This document shows positions 45,951-58,973 of a stretch of 64,000 nt of DNA, in pieces; the first letter of the stretch is position 1, and each line of letters opens with the position of its first letter. The translations under genes and the position numbers were made by a program. Below the pieces are notes generated by a model. That model was given only the letters and a program-made list of their open reading frames with translations. It searched no databases and had not been told where the DNA came from. This stretch comes from Cryptomeria japonica (taxonomy: Eukaryota; Streptophyta; Pinopsida; Cupressales; Cupressaceae), in the NCBI RefSeq assembly GCF_030272615.1, contig NC_081413.1:605492709-605556708 (forward strand). The letters are read 5' to 3'.

Positions 45951-47996
45951 TGACTCTTTAAACAAGATACCTATGGATGAATCCTCACTCTCTGATGATC
46001 AAAATTCTTTGGATGAGTCTGAAGTTCCTAAAGAAGATTCTTCTTAACTTGAATCTACGCATGAGAAGTCTTTTGATCCTGAGAAGGTTCTCGCAGAAGA
46101 CAATTGGGGATCTCTTGATTTTAATCCCACCTTTGTAGGTGAGTATAGGGTTCCTCCTAGAGAGCTTAAAGTTGAAAAGAAGGAAGAAGCTAAAAATCGA
46201 TCAATCATACCTGAACCTATGAGCAATAATTTTGTGGCCGCTTCTCAAACTTCTTCTCCTCACACCTCTAATTCTGAGGGATTTGATTCTTTGTCTTATG
46301 AAAAACCACCTTCTCTTTCTGAAATGGCTGATCGTTATGGTCGTGGTTTTCATATTTTAGCTAAGCATGGGTATAATGGAAATGGTTGTGGTGCTCATGA
46401 ACAAGGGATAAAGGTTCCTCTAGAGAATAATCTTTATGATGTGACCTTTGGATTTGGTTATAATCCCTACAAACGCACTAAAGCTTCTAAGAGACCATGT
46501 ATTAGTGTTAATGTTATTTCTACATCTCTACCAATGAGACACCCTGAGTATATTGATGGGGATCCATCGTGTGCCTATGCTTTGGATGTCTTTCCTACCG
46601 ATGATGCTTTAGCTGAGTTTTTAGGAGCATATGATACTCTTCCTCATTATCATCACAATAGGGGATTTCCTTATTGTTTGAACACTGAAGTTTATTTTGG
46701 AAAAGAGACTGATAATGATGAGATTGTGGAAAAGTTCCCTCAATTAAAGGATACTCCTCAACAAAGTAATCTTCTCATAAGTGACACCATTGATGTTAAG
46801 ATGGATCCTTGCAACGAAGAAAAAGTTATTAAAATTGGAAAATGTTTGGATGAAGAAGAACAAAAACAATATGCAGATTTATTACATGGATTCCCTGAGA
46901 TCTTTGCTTGGACATATTCTGACCTGCCTGGTATAGATCCTAAGATTGTTACTCATAATATTGTCTTAGTCCTCGATGCTAGGCCTGTGAAACAAAAGAT
47001 TCAAAAAATGAATCCTAAGGTAGCTTTGCTTGTTAAGGCTGAGATTGAAAAATTATTGGAGGCTGGATTTATCCGCCCTATTGATTATTCCCCGTGGATT
47101 TCAAATATTGTTGTTGTGGCTAAATCAGATAATAAATAAGAATGTGTACTGACTTTTGGGATTTAAATAAGGCTTCTTTAAAAGATGATTTCCCTCTCCC
47201 AAACATTGACATGATAGTTGATTCTATAGCAGGACATGCTTTGTTATCCTTCATGGACGGTTTTTCAGGATACAATCAAATTTTCATTAATCCTCAAGAT
47301 CAATTCAAAACTGCTTTCACCACTCCTTGGGGTACGTTTTGTTGGGTGATGATGCCTTTTGGACTTAAAAATGCCGGTGCAACTTACCAATGAGCGATGA
47401 CCCTTATCTTTCATGATTATATGCATAAGATTTTAGAAGATAATGTTGACGATATTTTAGCCAAATCCATTCTTCGTATAGATCATATTAAGATCCTTCG
47501 TCAAATCTTTGAAAGAATTCGTAAATATCACATGCGCTTGAATCCCCGAAAATGTGTTTTTGGTGTGGATAGTGGAAAACTATTAGGATTCATAGTTTCG
47601 CATCGTGGGATTGAGGTGGACACTAAGAAAATAGATGCTATTGTCAACATGCCACCTCCTAGAAATGTGTCTCAACTCAAAAGCTTACAAGGAAAGATTC
47701 AAGCTATTCGTAGATTCATATCTCAACTTGCGGATCATACTTTTCCTTTTACTCAACTTCTCAAAAAACATATCACTTTTCAATGGAACAAAGATTGTCA
47801 GCAAGCATTTGAAGATTTAAAAGTATATTTGGCTAATCCTCCTATCCTTCAACCTACCGAACCTTCTAAACCCTTTCTTCTTTATACAACTGCTTCCTCT
47901 CATGCTCTCGCAGCATTATTGGCACAACATGATAAAGATGGTAAGGAGTGTCTGGTTTATTACATAAGTCGTACCTTACTCGATTATGAGACCTGA
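45951..47996 (+). pseudogene. Tat element G-patch-like segment and reverse transcriptase, with stops
   Basis: After two stop codons the frame continues: acidic linker (to about 46200), then MADRYGRGFHILAKHGYNG.G.GAHEQGI, a G-patch-like motif common in Tat/Ogre elements. RT follows: FAWTYSDLPGID, EKLLEAGFIRPI, PLPNIDMIVDSIAGH, catalytic-region SFMDGFSGYNQI, MPFGLKNAGATYQ and EDNVDDILAKS. Stops at 47137-47139 and 47391-47393 (Trp or Arg codon turned TGA) break it. The YVDD signature reads NVDD, so this copy's RT would probably be inactive even if readable. Confidence 0.88.
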
Positions 47997-48671
47997 TATT
48001 CTGTGATAGAAAGACAATGCTTGGCCTTGGTGTTTGCGACTCAGAAATTGAGACATTATCTTTTAAATTCAGAAGTCCATGTCATGGTAAAATTTGATCC
48101 TTTGAAGCATCTTTTCTCTAAAACTGATTTATCAGGGCGCCTAGCTAAGTGGGTTATGATGTTAACTGAATTTGACCTTAAATTTGTTTCACAAAGAGCA
48201 ATTAAAGGGCAAGTGTTGACCGATCACTTAGTTGAGGCCCCTTCACCTTTCTCCTTCCCTAACCCTAAGTCTTTTCCTGACGACTTCATTCTTTGTACAA
48301 AGAAAGATGAAACTTGGGAGTTGTACTTTGATGGCTCTAAGTGTCGTACGGGATCGGGGGCAGGTGTTGTTCTGATTTCTCCTACAAAGAAATCCATTCC
48401 CTTATCTTATCGTCTCAATTTCCTATGTACCAATAACATTGCTGAGTATGAGGCTCTTATAGCAAGAATAAAGGCAGCCTTGGCTTTGAATGTAAAGCAC
48501 ATACATATTTATGGAGATTCTCAATTGATTATAAGATAGGTAACAGGACTGTATCAAGCAAAACAAGACAAATTATCACAATATAAAGACCTCGCTATCT
48601 CTTTGTTACAAAAATTCGATTCTTATACCATGGAACCTATTCCTTGAAAAGATAATCGACATGCGGATGCA
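47997..48671 (+). pseudogene. Tat element RNase H pair (RT-linked and second, archaeal-like type)
   Basis: The first RNase H overlaps the end of the previous frame and reads on after a stop at 47994 (LLYTTASSHALAALLAQ, then ERQCLALVFATQKLRHYL). Its first Asp is replaced by Thr, as is frequent in this lineage. The second domain begins about 48308 (ELYFDGSKCRTGSGAG, NNIAEYEALI, IYGDSQLIIR, NRHADAMA) and keeps the four acidic residues D, E, D, D. Stops at 48537 and 48645 interrupt it. Two RNase H domains in tandem are the diagnostic feature for the Tat lineage. Confidence 0.88.
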
Positions 48672-49583
48672 ATGGCATGTGTGGCTTCTCTTCTATCTTT
48701 AGAGGACCCTGTGTTTGATCTTAAATTTGTTATTCACAACCTTATTTCTCCAGCCATTGTAGATGATTCTAGCTTGGTGACATGTTGTGACTTTTTAGAC
48801 TCAGATGAATGGTATTCGCATATCGTAAGATACTTGACCGATGGTACCTTTCCTGATTCTGCCAATAGGAACACTGGGGCTAGAATTCGTAAGCTGTTCG
48901 CTAGATATATCATTCTTTCTAATGTTCTTTACCGAAGGGGTTATAACAGTCTTCTCCTTTGTTGTCTTAACAAATTGGAAATCCCTATTTCTCTTGAAGA
49001 GCCACATTCATGTGCCTGTGGGGGGAATTTTGGAGGCAAATCCTTGGTTCAAAGGTTGCTTCATATGGGATATTATTGGCAAACTATGCAGAAGGATTCT
49101 TTTTCATTTGTTAAGAAATGTCATCAATGTCAACAACACAATAATCTGATTCATGCTCCTGCCCAAGAACTTCATTCTCATGTAGCTTCTTGGCCTTTTT
49201 CTACATGGGGGTTGGATCTCATCGGTAAAATCTCTCCTCCTTCATCCCAAGGACATACTTTCATTATAACTGCAACAGATTACTTTACAAAGTGGGTAGA
49301 AGTTGTTCCCCTTCGCTCTACTACTGCTGAAGTGATTTGTCGATTTCTTCTAGAAAACATTATTTCTCGATTCGGGATACCTTCCACTATAATCTCAGAT
49401 AATGGGACATCATTTAAGAACAAGGACGTGAAGAAATTCCTCGAGAAATATCATATCAAACATCAATTTTCTACACCATACTATCCTCAATCAAATGGTC
49501 AAGCCGAATCATCAAATAAGATAATTGAACAAATTCTTTGCAAAACCGTGAATAAGCATGGTAGGATTGGAGTACTCAGCTAA
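48672..49583 (+). pseudogene. Tat element integrase: zinc-binding and catalytic core
   Basis: Zinc-binding module: HSCACGGNFGGK (the second His of the usual GGHFG is Asn), YYWQTMQKD and CHQCQQH. Core: WGLDLIGK, ISDNGTSFKN, NGQAESSNK with exactly 35 residues between the second Asp and the Glu (DD35E). Open for 303 codons and then frameshifted near 49575 (reads WAQLIYALWAYRTS in another frame). Function in the intact family: cut and join element DNA into the host chromosome. Confidence 0.9.
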
Positions 49584-50068
49584 TTTATGCTCTTTGGGCC
49601 TATCGAACGAGTGTACAAATTGCTACAGGAACCACCCCTTATAATCTTGTTTATGGTGCTGATGCTATTATGCCTTTAGAGTTGGAGATTCCATCACTTA
49701 GAGTTTCTCTCAAAGGTATAGTAGATGATGACTCTTATAGAGAACAAAGACTTCAACAGCTTGAGATGCTTGATGAATAGCGTATAAATGCTCTTGAGCA
49801 TATTCAAGCGTATCAAAAAACTCTACAACAAATCTATAATGATAAGGTTATTCAACATTCCTTCTCAGTGGGTGACTTAGTTCTCTATGAGAATCAGCGC
49901 AATGTGAATGCCTTACGTGAAGAAAAGGGAAAATTTAGTCCTAATTGGATTGGACCGTATATTGTTATTGAAGATTATGGATCAGGTGCTTACAAAATAG
50001 TGGATGTAGATGGTACGCCTCTTAAAGAACCTATAAATGCTATGCACTTGCGTAGATACTATGCTTAA
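49584..50068 (+). pseudogene. Tat element integrase C-terminal part
   Basis: Continues after the shift with YALWAYRTSVQIATGTTPYNLVYG and ADAIMPLELEIPSLRV, a stop at about 49778, then VGDLVLYENQR, KGKFSPNWIGPYIV and a final MHLRRYYA with stop at 50066-50068. This is the standard end of the Ty3 integrase (no chromodomain). Confidence 0.85.
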
Positions 50069-50715
<647 letters not shown>

Positions 50716-50829
50716 ATCAATATACAAAAGTAGGTCACTATACATCCCAAAATGTGACCTATCCTACATCATGAGATCATCTCCTATCCCTAGGGCTAGT
50801 GGCTGGAGAGTGACGACTAGACGCTCCCT

Positions 50830-53273
50830 CCTGATCCAGCCGTGAAGGTGGACCCATAGGTGTATAGCATGATATAGACCGTGAATGACTCTGAGAGGAA
50901 CTCCTACGATCCCTATCCATAAGGATCGCGTGATACGAGGTAGCCTCGGCCTAAGCTGCTGCTAGGTCACGCTGTGCCCGCTAAAGGTCCTCTGATAGAA
51001 CTCTCTCTCTCTCCCTCCATATTTCCACTTGTATTCGAAATGGGGAAAACAAGTCATCATGCCGACCCACGTTCCCTTGAGGCCTATAAGCAACCTGTGA
51101 GGAACTAGGGATCTGTGCCGTCATAGAAATATCTGTCACTGCTTGCTAGATCAAGGAATGCCACTCCTGCACATTAGTTGTAGTAGTAGAACAGATTTTG
51201 TATCAATACCATTCTATGTCATCAAAAAATTAATCAATCAATATAAACCTACTATACCTGGATCTCCCTCGCGCCAGTAGGGATCGTGATATGGTAGCAT
51301 CTGTGATTGGGAACTACTAGGCTCCCTGCGCTCAAGTGATCTGTGCACGATGGGTACCGATCTCCGTATTGCCTCGTGTTCCTCCTTTTGGGGAATGAGA
51401 GGGGGATCCAAGGCTATGGTATCATCTCCTGAATGGTGGGGAGATGCATTTGACTCCTCCTCTACATCATCCTCATCCTCATCTGCATCCTCACCCACAA
51501 CCTCATTCTCCTCATCATCATCTCTATCTGTGTCATCCTCCTCTCCTTCCTCCTCCTCCTTGTCACTAGGCTGATCTCCTATGGGTGGATCAGGACCTCC
51601 TGCCTCCTCATGACCCTCTCCCTCCTCTGGCTCCTCCGATCTGGATCCTTGATCCTCATCTCAGTCTCCATGTCTCCATGGACCTGGATGACCTATTGGG
51701 TAATTTGGTGGAAAGATAGGCCCTGGGTATGTCCTCACAAACCATGAGAGATACCTGCGCTGTGCTCTGGGATCTGTGGAGTAGTTAGTGACCACATCTT
51801 GATTGGACCCCTCTATATCTGTAATCTTGATATCATCTATTGTAGGTCTCGCTACTGCTCTGGGTCTGGGAAGGACTCGTGAGTGTTGAGTATAGATAGG
51901 TACATCGGCTGGAACACACTGCTCTAGCCCAAACTACCTCCGTACTCGGTCAAAGTAGAATGGGACTATGATATGTGAGTATCATCCTCTCAGTAGGCAA
52001 TTCCTCTGTAAGCATGCTAGCTGCCCCTCCATTCCATCCCATCTGTGCATCCGCAGATATGGTCTCCATACTGTCACCTCAGTTGTCAATCTATCGAATG
52101 TCACTCTCTAATATAGTAGATCCCCAAATCTCCACTCGCTGGTAAGTGGATAGGCAAACACCCTAGGTCGCTTGCTAGCCGCACTCATCGGATAGCCGAC
52201 AAGCCTGGTGCATGTGAAGTGCTCAAATATCCACACTTGCAGAAGTGTACATGTCATCAAGCTACAACCTTGTCCAAAATCATACTCCTCGAGGTCGTGA
52301 TAGAGATGTGCAAGCATACTCCGACCCCAGGCATATACTCTCCTATGTCTCTCTATAGCCTTGATGCACCATGTGAGACCCCCATGCATGTGCGTACCTC
52401 ACCCATTAGGGCAGACGGCTAGTGCAATGATGGCAATCATAAGGTGTCTCACGAGGGGCACCTCTCCTGTAGGATGTAAGAGCCAACTAACCATGATGCG
52501 ACCTCTCATCTCACTCGGCATGACTCTCCCTATGCAGTATATCTGCTCCCTCTGATGGTCCTCCGCTGACTGGTCAGTCACGTATGTCATGGTAGCTCCT
52601 TTGATGGGTAGGCGAAGTATGCGGTACACATCCTCAAGTGTAACCATCATCTCTCCTACTGGGAGATGGAATGTACATGCGTCAGGATCCCATCAGTCCA
52701 TAAGTGCCATCAACATCGCAGGATGGAATCAAATGGCTAGCATAAGGATAGTATACCACAAACCTACTATCGATAGCGTATCCCTCTCTGCCTGAGTCAG
52801 CCGGGGAATCTGATCTCGCATACTGTGAAGAATCTGCCCCATAGTGTGCTCTCTCATGTATGGGAGACCCTACGATGCAAAAACATCAGTGTAATCAGTA
52901 CTCAATCATCAAAGTCATTTATGCGAAAAATGAAAACTGTCGAACATCGAAAGCTAACCCTGACACCCCTTGCCAAGTCCTGATTGGGACCATGGTGCCC
53001 TCAGAGGACCATGGCGCCCTTCAGGGACCATGGTGCCTTGAGAGGACCATGGCGCCCTTCAGGGACCATGGCACCCTGATAGGACCATGGCACCCTGGGT
53101 GGGACCCAGGGTCAGAGTCTAGGGCCCGCATTCGATCACAGAAACTCAAAGTCAACAGAAATGCAGATTGTCAAAGTTCAATCAACTCACCTCATCCAGT
53201 GGCTCATCGCTGATCACGGCCTGTCGCATGATCTCCATCCTCGTGGGACGCTCTGTTCATCGTGAAGGCATGA
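50830..53273 (-). pseudogene. Antisense plant mobile domain (PMD, aminotransferase-like) gene carried by the Tat element, intron-containing
   Basis: Minus strand, opposite to pol. Start at about 53273 (MPSR, then a stop, then MEIMRQAVISDEPLDE). A GT donor at 53190 and AG acceptor at 52870 define an intron of about 321 bp. The body follows: MGQILHSMRDQIPRLTQAE, CTFHLPVGEMMVTLEDVYRI, LRLPIKG, WLLHPTGEVPLVRHLMIAI, MHGGLTWCIKAIERH, RPRVFAYPLTSEWRFGDLLY. GEM.VTLEDV..L..LPI.G is the signature of the PMD family known from MAIN/MAIL genes and from plant transposons. Then a Glu/Asp-rich tail and a probable second intron (donor at about 51252, acceptor at 51167). In-frame stops (about 52399, 52108 and others) show decay. 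Confidence 0.75.
52986..53110. repeat. GGGACCATGGCGCCC tandem repeat in the PMD-gene intron
   Basis: About six copies of a 20-bp unit of the type aggaccatggcgcccttcag. The core GGACCATGG(C/T)(G/A)CC is the same as the inverted-repeat motif in the element's own LTR (43009-43023 and 54210-54225). Confidence 0.8.
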
Positions 53274-53839
53274 TGATGGCTATGTGGGCTCCGCTGCAAT
53301 GAACAATACTCAGAAATCAACAAAGTGACAAATGCAAGTGTCACTTTCGAGGTATATACTTTCATTCCTTTATCTTTGATTTCAAAACCCTAATTTTCCT
53401 CTATCACTCATTTTATCATAACTTGGGTTTGGGAGATGCAATTTTCGAACTGTTTGTTGTGTCGGAATCATATTTTCATCACCTTACTCCCTGGATGTTC
53501 CAAAACGTGCTCTGATGAAGCCTCTTTGGTGAACATCTCTCATCAATAATCTCTCACACAATTTGTCGTAAGTAAACATGCTACCCTGTTTCACCTCCCT
53601 AATAAGCAAGCCGAAATAGGGGGGGCATATAGCTACTTGCAAGTTTCATCACTTTCCTTAGTAAGCATTAGGTGATTTTGTGATCTAATGTGTGTTTTGT
53701 AGGGTGAGGTTCCTAACTGTGTACTGCAGATACCGCTGGGGGCTTCATTCGACAGACTTATGGATATATCCTTTTTCAAATAATGTTTACTTTCCTGTAC
53801 TTTAGCTTGCATATGCACGTAGTACTCATATGATCGCTA
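53274..53839. other. Region between PMD gene and 3' LTR
   Basis: Upstream flank of the antisense gene, so it should hold its promoter. It includes a gggggg tract at about 53618-53626. No ORF or recognised signal. Confidence 0.4.
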
Positions 53840-53853
53840 AAGTGGGGGCTAAA
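53840..53853 (+). promoter_or_regulatory. Polypurine tract of the Tat element
   Basis: aagtgggggctaaa immediately before the 3' LTR start TGTAGCG, the expected plus-strand primer. Confidence 0.8.
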
Positions 53854-55493
53854 TGTAGCGTCGTAAATTGTACGCACTTGCTAGGATGGTACAATTTCAC
53901 ACCTAGTTTAGCACCCACCTTGGCGCATTTTGCATTTTGCATTGCATTTCCCCTTTAGCACTTAATTAATGAAATTAATTAGGTCTAAGGTCCTATTTCA
54001 TCATCTTCCAGTTGGGCCCTTTCATTAAAGTATGCCCCTTTCATTTTATTCCTCTAATACATCATTTAATCAAAAACCCTAATTAGGTCCTATTTTGAAC
54101 TTGGGGGCTTGATTTTGGGGGTCAAAACATCTCGAAATCACCTATAACTTCGGGATTCTCTCTAAAATCATCATATCCGACGGCCCTGAAAATTTGGTGA
54201 AAAGTTGTCAGGACCATGGCACCCGGAGTGCACACGGTCCCGAACATTTTTCTCGAAATTTGAGGAGCGCAATCCAATCATAAAATAAAGCTTAACCCCA
54301 AGATATTGGCGGGAGATTCAATCTCTAGGTCGGCCAAAAGTTGAAATTAAGACCTAGGGTTTCATATATAAGAGCTCTCTTTCCTCATTTGAAAGGATGG
54401 GAATTTTGGTTTTAGGGACCTTCTATGCAGTGAAAGAGCAGATCTTTGAAGACATCAACAAAATTCAACATTCATCCATGAAGCATTCATCAATTTCATT
54501 CATCCATTTAGGGCTTTGAAGATATTGAAGAGCAATAAGGGATCACCAACTGAAGATTGGCTTGTACCCCTCCCTTGGGGTTGGGTATGATTTCATGTTG
54601 TTTTCATGTCTTTGGATAAGCCTCATTATATCATTTGTATTCATGCTTTAGATCACATTGCATCTTGATTTGGAGCATTTACATTATCATTTACAAGCAA
54701 TTAGGGTTTACTTTCTAGGTTGCTCTAGTTTGCTTACTTGCATTTTAGGATCTAGCACACACACAAGGTCTGCACACACAATACTTTTACAATACAACTT
54801 GGCTATTCTTGGAGGTGGAAATCACCGAAGCGGGGGTTTGACTAAGGCAAAACCCTATATAGCCACCCACCATACCTTTTCAGATATAAGTGCAGGTTTC
54901 GGGATTCGGACGACGCCGTAAGTTGCAGATCCAACGGAAGTGGACCGAGACAGAGCTTCACATCAAATTTCAGAGCAAAAGACCAGGACAGGGGCGTGGG
55001 GTGCCCTGGTCCTACTAGGATAGGGGTGCTAGGCGCCCTGGTCCCTGAGATAGGGGCGCTGGGTGCCCTGGTCCTTCTGTCAGGCAACAAGTTCCAGACA
55101 GTTTTTCAGGTTACCAAACAGCAGTTTCAGGTGTGGTTTCAGGAGCAGAATCAGGACAGTGGCGCCCGCACCCCCATCCTGAACATTTTCACTCAGATTT
55201 CAACTCTGAGTATGCATCTGTATTCTTGTCTTGTCCTTGTGTTTACAGCTTTCCATTGTTTAACTTCAATTTTGCAATTTTGTTAGCACTTTGAGGTTAG
55301 GAATTGAACTTGCATCATTTTATCTTTCAATTACAACAAAGGAATAGAAACCCTAATAGGTAGCCCGTGGCTCTCTCTTTCACAAAAAGAAGTAGCCAAT
55401 TGTGTGATACCTCTAAGCTCTTTTGTATTCCACAATGTGTGTCAAAAGGTAGGATTAGGACATGTTAGCCTAGTCTCGCTTTTCCCCTACACA
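53854..55493 (+). repeat. 3' LTR of the Tat element
   Basis: Aligned end to end with the 5' LTR; differences are few substitutions plus a small deletion at about 55285 (loss of the about 15 bp around tagttcctacttg). Ends CTACACA at 55493, followed by tcttt. Confidence 0.93.
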
Positions 55494-55498
55494 TCTTT

Positions 55499-57495
55499 AT
55501 GCTAGGAGGACCACCTACCTTGCCTTTCCCCTTATCCTTATCCTTTTGATAGACTCTGAGAGTCTTTGGTTGTTTGAGCTCTTCTTGCTTTTTCTTCTCA
55601 ACAAAGAATATGTCCCACTTGTCTGCAGTTTCTTCTGATATTTCATTAACTCTTCCTGCCATTAGTGCTACATGTCGGTGACCGGTTGAGAATACTGTCC
55701 GGTTAGCCTCACTGATTAATTCATCAATCTCTTGTGTTGAGTTCACTGGGTGAACTGCAAGCAATTTTTCTATTTTTATCTTTTTATCCAATTCAACAAT
55801 AGCTACCCTTCTTGCTTCTAACCTTCTATACAAGTCATTGGATATATCATCAACAATTTCCATCAAAAAATTCTTATAGACATCAAGATGTAAGATAACA
55901 CTATTTTTTATACTTTTTTTTTCATCATTTGAAAGTGTGTTATACAACTTGTTGATATTTGTCAATTTTCCATCTTTAGTTATCTCATTCAAAAGTTTGT
56001 CCAATTGAGGGATAGCTTGTTTTTCTTTCCTTTTCTTTGGTGTCAGTTTCTTTGTCGGAGGCCTAACTGCCTGTTGTTTCTGTCTTGTTCTCTTTGGTGC
56101 AGGAGAGGGTGCTAGTGACGGTTTTCTTTTTCTTTCTACCCTTTTGAACTCTATTGGTATTTCATTGTCAGAGGAGGTGGCAACCGATGAAAGATGTGCT
56201 TCCAATTGTAGTCCTTCCAAGTCATTCTCCTTAATACCAGTTCTATTTAATACATCCTCTTTGATTGCTTTAGCCTGCCTTGTTCCTTTCCTAACTATCT
56301 GTTCAGTTTTATTTATCCTTTTCTCTGATTGAATTTTTCTTTCAATTGTTTTAGCATTCCCAAATACTTTTTATGTCGGTTCTTTAGGGGCTTATAAGAG
56401 GGATATTGCATAAGTTTCAATTATATTCTCATCTGCCTCATATCCCATTTAAGTAACCCAGACTATCCTTGGGACAACTGCCTTCATCCAAATTTCATCC
56501 TTCTTTATTACAAAGCATATCTCCTTTTGATATTTGTCAACAATAGCTTGAGATAGCCTTATGCTTTTTTTCATCCTAGCTTTCAATGCTTGAAAATGTT
56601 CATTTATGTTCTTTTCCCTGTCATCTCCCATGTTATTTAAAATGTCCAGTAGTTGTTTTCCTATCAGTATGTCAAAACCAAAATCCTTTTTACAAATACC
56701 GGGAACTTCCTTGGTGATATACAACATTAAACACACAAGTAAGTTGCCAAATCTGAAAGTGCCTTTCTTGTCACCTTTGATTTTCTTTAGGTTGTCTATC
56801 AGTTCATCCTTCAACCATTCACATATGTCAATCTTGGCATTGTTGTTTACCAAGTCATAAGCGCTTTTGATACATAAGCTGGAAATAGAGTTTAATCAGT
56901 TGGCATGAGTAGCTTTGTATCCAAGAATCATGATAATGAACTTCACATTGATATCCTTAACATCATTTACTCTCAAGGATCTCTTATCAAAGGTTGCACT
57001 GGTTAGGATCATTACAGTGTCATTTGAAACCTTTTTAGTTTTATCAGGCCTGCTACCGGTGGAAGGTAAGCATGTCACTGCCCTAACTGCCTCTTTGGTT
57101 ATCTTGTGAATTGAATCCAACCAAAAGAAATCCCCATGTACTCTTCTTAGCACAATCCTTATAACATCCTTGGGAAAATCAGGAATATTAAGAATGTCCA
57201 CAAAACCTAGGGTTTTGACTATCTTATGTTCCGGTTTCACATTTCCATTTACATCAAATATAATAGTTCTATACATGTTCATTATCTCATCAACTCCTAG
57301 TTCTTCAATATGACAATGTATATAAATTCTAGGATCCTCAGCATATACTACTCCTTTGGGAATTTTTGAAAATGCTCCTAGGGTATCATCTTTCTTCGCA
57401 ATTTCAGGAATAATCTTAAATACGGGTCTAGGGCACTTAATAACTTCAATCATAGTAGGGTTTACAATGAATTCAGGTGCAAAGGAGGAAGCCAT
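55499..57495 (-). pseudogene. ORF2 of element C, N-terminal and middle part
   Basis: Starts MASSFAPEFIVNPTMIEV at 57495; a Met two codons upstream is in frame, but MASS is shared with A and D. Blocks: PRPVFKIIPEIAKKDDTLGA, EDPRIYIHCHIEELG, FWLDSIHKITKEAVRAV, then a stop at 56896, CEWLKDELIDNLKKIKGDKK, WMKAVVPRIVWVT, a stop at 56449, a Lys/Arg/Pro linker (KRKPSLAPSPAPKRTRQKQQ), KDGKLTNINKLYNTLSNDEK and ...KDKDKGKGKVGGPPSIK at the Tat junction. Only a handful of lesions over about 2 kb. This is the best-preserved middle portion in the window. Confidence 0.82.
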
Positions 57496-57798
57496 TGTCA
57501 TTAATACCTTAATCTGCCTTTAGGTAGGAGTGCTTGAATGATTTGCTTTACTTCTCGCTGTGGATGCCTTCGCTCAGGATTTTTGCACACTCAAGAAATT
57601 TGAATACTCGGTGAATGAAAAAGAGCCAAAAACACTTGCTTTATAGTGTTATTTCCTTCAACTACCACATTTAATGCCTATCGGTTAAGTGAAACTTAAC
57701 ACATCTTCTGGTAAAGAAGTAATTCAACTTCTCACCATCAACCGAGGGTAAATTAGCATGTTTTTCAATTTGTTGCCATACCCCCAAAAGGTTTCTCT

Positions 57799-58904
57799 TC
57801 AGTTAGATGAAGAATCTCCTGCCAGTGGAGTGATACTCTGTTCTATTGGTGAAGGAATAGCTTCACTAACATTCAGATCTGACTTTCTAATCCATTGTTT
57901 TGAAAATTCTTTCTTTACCTCATCAACCTTCTCTTTACCTTTCAGGTTGGGTCCTTTGTTATTTGTCGATGATGCCTTCTACAAAATTTTGCAATATGTC
58001 CAATTTTGTTACACGCATAACAAGTCACATTGTTTTTCCGAATATCTTTTCCATATCCTATGTTGGTATGTGTTCTGAATTGATTAGATAAGTGTCCAAA
58101 TCTTCCACAAACATAGCATCTTACATTCATTCTGCAATTTATGGGTTATGACCAATTTTATTGCATTTAGAACATTGACCAGTGGGTGCATTAGTGTTCT
58201 GATAGTTTCTAGATCTACACTTATTTGCTCTATGACCATACTTGTTATAGTTAAAGCATTTCCCATTGAATTTGTAAGCATTAGGTTGTCTTACCGATTT
58301 GTTATGATCATGATTGTTTGCAGTACCAGAGCTTTCACCAACTTTAAAGCCAAGGCCATTTGTATCTCCATTTGGTTTCTGATTCTTTAGCATGTTATCA
58401 AGTTCCTCTGAACTTTTCTTGAATTTCTCTTTGTGTCAATTTGTAGCAACTAATTCATTTTCCAAGATTCCTTTTTGTATTATGAGTTTAGTTCCGTCAT
58501 TTTGTGTATGCATCAAATCTGTCTTCAACATATCATTTTCATGACCGATCTTGTGTTCTCATTTCTAGCATCATTTAGTCTTCTAACCAAGTCATCTTCA
58601 TTCTTTTTCTATCTTCAATGTCTTTACAAAACCTCATAGTCATATCTTGCATCTCATTCTTCATTGTACTATTTTCTTGTCTTAGTTTGTTCGCAAGGTC
58701 ATTAAGAGTTTATTTCTCATCATCATCATTCTGCATCTTCTCAGAAAGTTCTCTTCTTTTGTTCTTTGCAATAGTGAGATTTTTCTGAAGTCCTTGAATA
58801 ATTTCCTATGCAGCCTTCAGATCATCTTCAAGTTTCATGTTTTTTAACTTTTTTGCATCATAGTCTAAATGAGTTGTTTCCAATTGCTTTCTCAAGTTTT
58901 CCAT
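57799..58904 (-). pseudogene. Gag-like protein of element C, multiple frameshifts
   Basis: Starts MENLRKQLETTHLDYDAKKL at 58904 and ends ...IEQSITPLAGDSSSN with TGA at 57799-57801. Coiled-coil region broken by a stop at 58806 and several shifts. Knuckle region: CFNYNKYGHRANKC (second Cys lost to Tyr), CSKCNKIGHNP.., CYVCGRFGHLSNQF (last Cys lost) and CYACNKIGHIAKFC. Shows the full-length C-terminus that A and B have lost. Non-functional copy. Confidence 0.78.
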
Positions 58905-58957
58905 ATCTACCGGTGTTAGAATATTCCTCAAGATGTTAGGCTTTTGAAAATAGAGGA

Positions 58958-58973
58958 CCAAGCTCTGAGACCA
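58958..58973 (-). promoter_or_regulatory. Primer-binding site of element C (degraded)
   Basis: Minus strand reads TGGTCTCAGAGCTTGG, two changes from the TGGTATCAGAGCCTGG of A and B. Confidence 0.8.
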
